DNA of 64,000 bases from Candidatus Ozemobacteraceae bacterium (GTDB lineage: Bacteria > Muiribacteriota > Ozemobacteria > Ozemobacterales > Ozemobacteraceae): NCBI GenBank assembly GCA_035373905.1, contig DAOSOK010000014.1:51423-115422 (forward strand), read 5' to 3'. Below, in pieces: positions 59,591 to 64,000 of this stretch (its first letter is position 1; each line of letters begins with the position of its first letter). The notes beneath the pieces are model-generated. The model worked only from the letters and a program-made list of their open reading frames with translations, did no database searches and was not told the DNA's origin. The translations under genes were made by a program, and so were the position numbers.

Positions 59591-60229
59591 ATGCTCGAAA
59601 ACATGCGAAAGGTGCTCGAACGCATTGACGAGCTGAACGGCTCGTTCCGCGGGATGTCCCGCCGCCCGGCCCGGCGCGAGTCAGGCGACTTCGCCGCGGC
59701 TCTGAACGAGGCAAAACAGACGGGACTCGCGGCGAAGCCGCCCGCACCGGCGAAAGCCCCCGTCCCCCTGGCGACCGTTCCACTGCCGGCCCCGGCGAAG
59801 AACACGCGGGCCGTCGACCCCGAACAGTATCTCGGCCTGGTCGAAAAATATGCGGCAAAATATGGAATTGACCCGGCGCTCGTCAGACAAGTCATCGCCG
59901 TCGAATCCGGGTATGACGAGCGGAGCGTCAGCGACAAGGGCGCGATCGGCCTGATGCAGCTCATGCCCGAAACCGCCCGCGAGCTGGGGGTCACCAACCC
60001 GTTCGACCCCGAAGAGAATATTTCCGGCGGCACCAGGTATCTGGCCCAGCTGCTGAAACAGAACGGCGGCAACCTTCGGCTGGCGCTCGCCTCCTACAAT
60101 GCCGGCCCGGGCGCCGTGCGCCAGTTCGGCGGCGTTCCGCCGTTCCCGGAGACCAGGTCGTTCGTCCGCAAGGTGCTGTCCGGCTACGAAAAGGCCGGCG
60201 GCGCCGGCGAAGACACGATAACGGAGTAA
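59591..60229 (+). CDS. Lytic transglycosylase (SLT domain) in the flagellar operon
   Basis: A 212-residue protein with a goose-lysozyme-like SLT domain (about residues 80-200): YAAKYGIDPALVRQVIAVES with catalytic Glu105, GAIGLMQLMPETARELGV and LALASYNAGPGAVRQFG. The first 75 residues are a Pro/Ala-rich linker without a Sec signal peptide or transmembrane helix, yet the domain needs to reach peptidoglycan. In this operon it probably opens the wall for the rod or hook, and may be exported through the flagellar system; this is inference. It has a good AGGAGG site before ATG and sits one base after fliJ. Confidence 0.88.
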   Translation: MLENMRKVLERIDELNGSFRGMSRRPARRESGDFAAALNEAKQTGLAAKPPAPAKAPVPLATVPLPAPAKNTRAVDPEQYLGLVEKYAAKYGIDPALVRQVIAVESGYDERSVSDKGAIGLMQLMPETARELGVTNPFDPEENISGGTRYLAQLLKQNGGNLRLALASYNAGPGAVRQFGGVPPFPETRSFVRKVLSGYEKAGGAGEDTITE

Positions 60230-60236
60230 CGCACGC

Positions 60237-61196
60237 ATGGCAGATCCGAAAGTCCCCGCCCAGCCGGCCCGTCAACAGCCCGCCGCCGCCCCCGGACAGC
60301 GTCCTCAGAAGCAGGAAAAACCGGCAGACGGCGCCGAGAAAACGATCGCAGCCGCTGATGCCCCGGAGAACGATCCGCAGCCGGGCCCCGTCTCCAGACT
60401 ATATCGAGTGATATCGAATCTTGCGTTCCTCGTCCTTCTCGGACTGTTCCTCGGCATGGTCGGCATGACGGCCCTCGCGCTCGACTTCCTGGATCTGCTC
60501 CAGTGGCGGTACCGCGTTCCCGAGGAATGGCGCGCGAAATGGCCGATCGCGGCGTATTACGACTTCGTCAGGCTTCACCAGCTTCCCGAGGAACAACGGT
60601 ATCAGGAGCTTCTGCAGCGAGAAAAACAGCGCTACGACGAGATCATCGGGTCGGGCAGCGTCGACCTCAAGCGCCGCTCCGAGTCGCTTGAAGCCTCGTA
60701 TCGCGAACTGGTGCGCTCTCAGGAGGAACTCTTCCGCAAGCGCCAGGAGGAACTGCGCATACAGCAGGAGGAGCTTCTGAAGGAGCGCAGGGCGCTCGAC
60801 GACCAGAAAGCCGACCTCGCGACCCGCAAGGAGTCGGTCGACCTCATCTCGCGCCAGCTCGCCTCCGAAGCGGCGAGTCTCGAGGCCAGCATGATCAGGT
60901 TCATGGAAGACGAAAACCGCCTCAGGCCCGTCCAGGACATCGCCGCGGCGATGGAGCCCGCCGCCATGGCCCGCATCCTCGACGAAGTCTCCGACAACGC
61001 CCTGGTCTTCCAGATTCTCAAGGGCATCACACCCGCCCAGTCGGCCGCCATCCTGGCAGCAATGGATCCTGAGAAGGTCGGCAAGATCATGAAAATCTCG
61101 CAGAATCCCCCGGCCCTGCCCGCCGGCAACGACCGCAGCTACCTTCCCAAAAGCCTCCAGAATCTCGTCGCCACCTCCCAGGCCAACCTCCGCTGA
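60237..61196 (+). CDS. MotE-like/MgtE N-domain membrane protein
   Basis: A 319-residue protein: a Pro/Ala/Gln-rich N-terminus (about 1-55), one transmembrane helix (about 62-84), a long coiled coil (about 115-225, KRYDEIIGSGSVDLKRRSES and RKRQEELRIQQEELLKERRA), and a C-terminal MgtE_N-like domain (about 235-300, MARILDEVSDNALVFQILKG and AAILAAMDPEKVGKIMK). This arrangement is that of MotE/FlbB, periplasmic or cytoplasmic chaperones of the stator or flagellar assembly. It ends the flagellar operon in this window. Confidence 0.78.
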   Translation: MADPKVPAQPARQQPAAAPGQRPQKQEKPADGAEKTIAAADAPENDPQPGPVSRLYRVISNLAFLVLLGLFLGMVGMTALALDFLDLLQWRYRVPEEWRAKWPIAAYYDFVRLHQLPEEQRYQELLQREKQRYDEIIGSGSVDLKRRSESLEASYRELVRSQEELFRKRQEELRIQQEELLKERRALDDQKADLATRKESVDLISRQLASEAASLEASMIRFMEDENRLRPVQDIAAAMEPAAMARILDEVSDNALVFQILKGITPAQSAAILAAMDPEKVGKIMKISQNPPALPAGNDRSYLPKSLQNLVATSQANLR

Positions 61197-61222
61197 TCAT
61201 CGGAAATTCCCAAATTGTCTGT

Positions 61223-61247
61223 AGGGGCGGGTTTGAAACCCGCCCCT
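61223..61247. terminator. Strong hairpin after the flagellar operon, REP-like
   Basis: An 11-bp perfect stem (61223-61233 with 61237-61247, loop of three) in AGGGGCGGGTTTGAAACCCG context. It fits a bidirectional terminator, and the sequence (GGGGCGGGTTTGAAACCCGC type) is the kind of intergenic REP-like repeat that recurs in many genomes. I cannot count copies from one window; only one was found. Confidence 0.6.
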
Positions 61248-61347
61248 TCATCACATCGGGATGCCAAAATGGGAAATGCCATTGTTTTGTGCGTGTGGTG
61301 CAGAGAATCTTCCTCTGCTATAGTATCTGGAGAATGTGGAGGCTGGT

Positions 61348-61989
61348 ATGAGCGATCCAAAAGAAATCCCGACGAAAACATATACATATGCAGACTACTG
61401 CACGTGGACTGACGATAAACGATTCGAATTGATTGACGGTATTCCCTACGACATGACGCCGGCGCCGGGAACCCTCCATCAGACCTTGGTTGGTAAACTG
61501 TATCGTTTCCTGGATGAATTTTTCGAAGGAAAACGGTGTAAAGCATTCGTTGCTCCGGTCGACGTGCGTCTGCCCAAGGGAGACGAATCCGACGACGAGG
61601 TAAATACCGTCGTTCAGCCCGATGTGATCGTCGTCTGCGACGAAACGAAAATAGACGCCAAAGGATGCAGGAAAGCCCCCGACCTCGTCATCGAAGTGCT
61701 CTCCTTCTCGACCGCCTCGCGCGACCAAATTAAAAAGCGTGCATTATACGAACGTCACGGTGTCAAAGAATACTGGATCGTGCATCCCGACGATCGTCTG
61801 GTCTACATGTATCGGCGGTTACCCGACGGCCGTTTCGGTCCTGCCGACATCGTCGCGGCCGAAACCGAAAGCGGCACCCCGGTGACCCTCTCGACGCCGC
61901 TGTTTCCTGACCTCGCTATCGACCTGGGCCGTGTATTTCCGCCGCTCCCGCCCCGCGTCATTCGTGAAGGCCCGCCTCGCTATCTTTGA
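61348..61989 (+). CDS. Uma2-family (DUF820) restriction-endonuclease-fold protein, copy 1
   Basis: A 213-residue protein with the Uma2/DUF820 pattern: YTYADYCTWTDDKRFELIDG at the start, then VVQPDVIVVCDE and KAPDLVIEVLSFSTASRDQI, and RALYERHGVKEYWIV, the PD-(D/E)xK nuclease-like fold. The family is abundant in cyanobacteria and others; function is unknown, though a nuclease is suggested. Start ATG 61348 with GGAGG five bases upstream; an in-frame GTG at 61336 is weaker. Upstream, a 6-bp inverted repeat (61300-61318) lies next to a TATAGT box. A close paralogue follows directly. Confidence 0.82.
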   Translation: MSDPKEIPTKTYTYADYCTWTDDKRFELIDGIPYDMTPAPGTLHQTLVGKLYRFLDEFFEGKRCKAFVAPVDVRLPKGDESDDEVNTVVQPDVIVVCDETKIDAKGCRKAPDLVIEVLSFSTASRDQIKKRALYERHGVKEYWIVHPDDRLVYMYRRLPDGRFGPADIVAAETESGTPVTLSTPLFPDLAIDLGRVFPPLPPRVIREGPPRYL

Positions 61990-62021
61990 TGAGTTCCTCT
62001 CCGGTGAAAGGACCATATCGC

Positions 62022-62651
62022 ATGTCGGTACCCCGACAACATCCGAAAAAAGAAGGCTACACCTACGGCGATTATCTTACATGGTCTGATGACAAACGCT
62101 GGGAGATTATCGATGGCAACGTCTTCGACATGACCCCGGCTCCCACCACGCACCACCAGGAAATCTCCGGCAACCTGTTCGGCCTGCTCTGGGCTTTTTT
62201 GCATGGGAAGCCCTGCAAGGTTTTTCATGCACCGTTCGACGTGAGGCTTCCGAAAGGCAACGAAATCGATGAAAACGTGAAGACGGTTGTCCAGCCTGAT
62301 ATCATCATCGTCTGCGATGAGAAAAAGATAGATGAGCGGGGAATGCGCGGCGCACCGGATATTGCCATCGAAATTCTGTCTCCATCCACCGCTTCGCGGG
62401 ACCACATTCTCAAGCGCAGACTGTATGAACATCACGGGGTGAAAGAATACTGGTTGATCGATCCGACCAACCGAATCTTCCACGTCTACCGGGCCAGCGC
62501 CTCAGGAACATTCGATAGGTTCGAGCCCCTCGATGACCAGGCCACCCTCGAGACCCCGCTCCTGCCGGGTCTGAGTATCCGACTGGCAGAAGTTTTCCCG
62601 AAATTGCCGCCAAGGGTCGTTCGGGAGGGCCCGAAAAAATACCAGGTATGA
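62022..62651 (+). CDS. Uma2-family (DUF820) restriction-endonuclease-fold protein, copy 2
   Basis: A 209-residue paralogue with YTYGDYLTWSDDKRWEIIDG, VVQPDIIIVCDEKKIDERGM, GAPDIAIEILSPSTASRDHI and EHHGVKEYWLIDP. It is clearly the tandem duplicate of the preceding gene, though diverged. ATG 62022 has AAAGGA nine bases upstream; TTG 61986 and ATG 61989 are in frame and would overlap copy 1's stop. The stop overlaps the next gene nadE (ATGA). The pair may be a defence or DNA-processing remnant, but nothing shows this directly. Confidence 0.82.
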   Translation: MSVPRQHPKKEGYTYGDYLTWSDDKRWEIIDGNVFDMTPAPTTHHQEISGNLFGLLWAFLHGKPCKVFHAPFDVRLPKGNEIDENVKTVVQPDIIIVCDEKKIDERGMRGAPDIAIEILSPSTASRDHILKRRLYEHHGVKEYWLIDPTNRIFHVYRASASGTFDRFEPLDDQATLETPLLPGLSIRLAEVFPKLPPRVVREGPKKYQV

Positions 62652-64000
62652 AGCACATGAAGCGCTTACCGTTTGACTCGCCCTATGCTCACGGATTCAT
62701 TCGTGGTGCCGTGGCCGTGCCCGTCGTCCACCTGGCCGACCCTGCCGCGAATCTCGCTGAAACGCTCGTTCTCGCCCGACAGGCCCACGACGAGTGCGCG
62801 GCTGTCGTCACGTTTCCCGAGCTCGGGCTGACCGGGTACAGTTGCGAAGACCTGTTTCACCAGGCTGCACTGATCGATGCTGCTGAAGATGCCGTTGCCG
62901 GTGTGCGAAACGCCTCCCGCGGGCTGATGCCGGTGCTGGTCGTCGGAGCGCCGGTGAGGGCAGACGGCCGGTTGTTCAATGCCGCGATCGTCATCCATGA
63001 CGGCCGGATTCTGGGCGTCGTTCCGAAAAGCTACCTGCCCAATTATAGAGAATTCTATGAAAAGCGCCAGTTCAGCGCCGCCCGGCACGCCATTCACGAT
63101 GAAATCGATCTGTGCGGCGATCGTGTGCCGTTCGGCACCGATCTGCTGTTCGAGGCTCGCGCGACGGGGGACGGGCGCCTGACCGGCTCGACGTTCACCC
63201 TTGCGGTGGAAATCTGCGAAGATCTCTGGTCCCCCGTTCCGCCGGGCACCTTTGCCGCCCTCGCGGGTGCGACCGTCATCGCAAACCTTTCGGCCAGCAA
63301 CGCGACGATCGGGAAGGGCGAATACCGAAAGCTCCTCGCGGCCTCCCAGACCGGCCGCTGTCTTTCCGCATATCTCTACGCAGCCGCCGGCCCCGGTGAA
63401 TCGACCACCGACCTTGCCTGGGACGGCCACGGCATGATCTGGGAAAACGGCCGTCTTCTCGCCGAAACCCGGCGGTTTTCCAGGGGCGGCGATATCGTTC
63501 TGGCAGACATCGACATCGAACGCCTACTGCTCGAACGCCAGCGCGTGACGACTTTCGCCGACACGGCCTCCGATCACAAAGACCGCCTCCGGATGCGCCG
63601 CGTCGGCTTCCCATTCGCCGTTCCCCAGCAACCGGTTCCATTGCGGCGCGACATCGAGCGCTTCCCTTTCGTGCCAGGCAACCCCGCCGACCGCGACCGA
63701 CGCTGCGAAGAGGCCTATGCCATCCAGGTGCAGGGGCTCGAACAGCGACTCCGCAGTTCCGGCATCGGAAAGCTCGTCATCGGCATATCTGGCGGCCTTG
63801 ACTCGACTCAGGCCCTCATTGTTGCCGCCCGAACCATGGACAGGCTCGGCCTGCCGAGAAAGAATATTTTAGCCTATACCATGCCCGGCTACGCCACAAG
63901 CGACCGAACCCTGGCAAATGCACGCGGTCTGATGCAGGCAATGGGCGTGACCTCCGGCGAGATCGATATCCGGCCGTCCTGCGAGCAGATGCTGCGCGAC
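62648..64000 (+). CDS. nadE: Glutamine-dependent NAD synthetase, 3' end beyond the window
   Basis: An open frame of 451 codons that runs off the window. The N-terminal nitrilase-like amidotransferase domain (about residues 15-280) has Glu58 (FPELGLTGY), Lys127 (PKSYLPNYREFYEKR) and Cys190 (VEICEDLW), the glutaminase triad. The C-terminal NAD synthetase domain (from about 355) starts with the PP-loop ISGGLDST. It converts deamido-NAD to NAD with ammonia from glutamine. The start ATG 62648 overlaps the Uma2 stop; ATG 62657 is an alternative. The remaining roughly 170-200 residues lie outside. Confidence 0.95.
   Translation, partial: MKHMKRLPFDSPYAHGFIRGAVAVPVVHLADPAANLAETLVLARQAHDECAAVVTFPELGLTGYSCEDLFHQAALIDAAEDAVAGVRNASRGLMPVLVVGAPVRADGRLFNAAIVIHDGRILGVVPKSYLPNYREFYEKRQFSAARHAIHDEIDLCGDRVPFGTDLLFEARATGDGRLTGSTFTLAVEICEDLWSPVPPGTFAALAGATVIANLSASNATIGKGEYRKLLAASQTGRCLSAYLYAAAGPGESTTDLAWDGHGMIWENGRLLAETRRFSRGGDIVLADIDIERLLLERQRVTTFADTASDHKDRLRMRRVGFPFAVPQQPVPLRRDIERFPFVPGNPADRDRRCEEAYAIQVQGLEQRLRSSGIGKLVIGISGGLDSTQALIVAARTMDRLGLPRKNILAYTMPGYATSDRTLANARGLMQAMGVTSGEIDIRPSCEQMLRD

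Noticed and set aside
1..64000. tRNA, rRNA, CRISPR array, insertion sequence
   Set aside because: No T-loop plus acceptor pairing, no regularly spaced repeats and no transposase motif were found by reading both strands.

Overview
The window is a dense, high-GC bacterial chromosome segment (by eye above 60 percent G+C), with overlapping genes and no tRNA, rRNA, CRISPR array, transposase or phage gene that I could find. Housekeeping genes dominate, interleaved with unusual membrane and signalling genes. Several proteins suit a deep-branching lineage: a pilin-like domain inside a giant membrane protein, many NHL, TPR and FecR proteins, tandem lgt genes, and a flagellar operon attached to xerC-hslV-hslU as in Firmicutes. 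My best guess is a relative of Candidatus Riflebacteria/Ozemobacterota. This is inference from gene content and style, and a 16S or ribosomal-protein tree would settle it.

Layout. 1-2910: end of smpB, a cell-wall amidase and a GerMN protein. 2928-8706: a minus-strand pilin, then two NHL beta-propeller proteins, mltG, a BtuF-like protein and a TPR lipoprotein. 8703-14573: a small unknown gene, the split radical SAM/DUF2344 pair, RNase G and two exported unknowns. 14631-18650 (minus): accD-accA-sigma-70, and a two-heme FN3 lipoprotein. 19062-22249: lspA-lgt-lgt-rluD, the lipoprotein-processing group. 22327-25585: a pilin-like membrane protein, a HAMP protein, an exported caspase-fold-like protein and a K+ channel with an RCK domain.

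25816-33540 is the most unusual part. A gene of about 1,809 codons encodes two copies of a large extracytoplasmic module. Between them lies a membrane block containing an intact prepilin-like motif. It is translationally coupled to an HExxH (M50B-like) membrane peptidase and followed by a FecR-domain protein. 33551-42030 is a signalling block: a CHASE2 adenylate cyclase, a GspF-like protein, a GAF-type cyclase, a GIY-YIG protein and a PAS/PP2C phosphatase. 42309-48725 (minus) holds a TIM-barrel enzyme, a sirtuin and a three-gene acyl-activating/reducing group (GNAT, LuxE, LuxC-PaaK fusion).

49018-61196 is one operon: xerC, hslVU, flgB-flgC-fliE-fliF-fliG, a second FliG C-terminal protein, fliH-fliI-fliJ, a lytic transglycosylase and a MotE-like protein. 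It builds the flagellar basal body, rotor and export ATPase. The window ends with a REP-like hairpin, two tandem Uma2 nuclease-fold genes and the 5' part of nadE.

Regulation that can be read directly: several sigma-70 promoters with 17-base spacing were found (3391, 7636, 17551 minus, 22258, 24534, 25671, 31952, 38285, 48813 minus). They repeatedly decided the start codon; several genes use TTG starts behind good Shine-Dalgarno sequences, and one or two may be leaderless.
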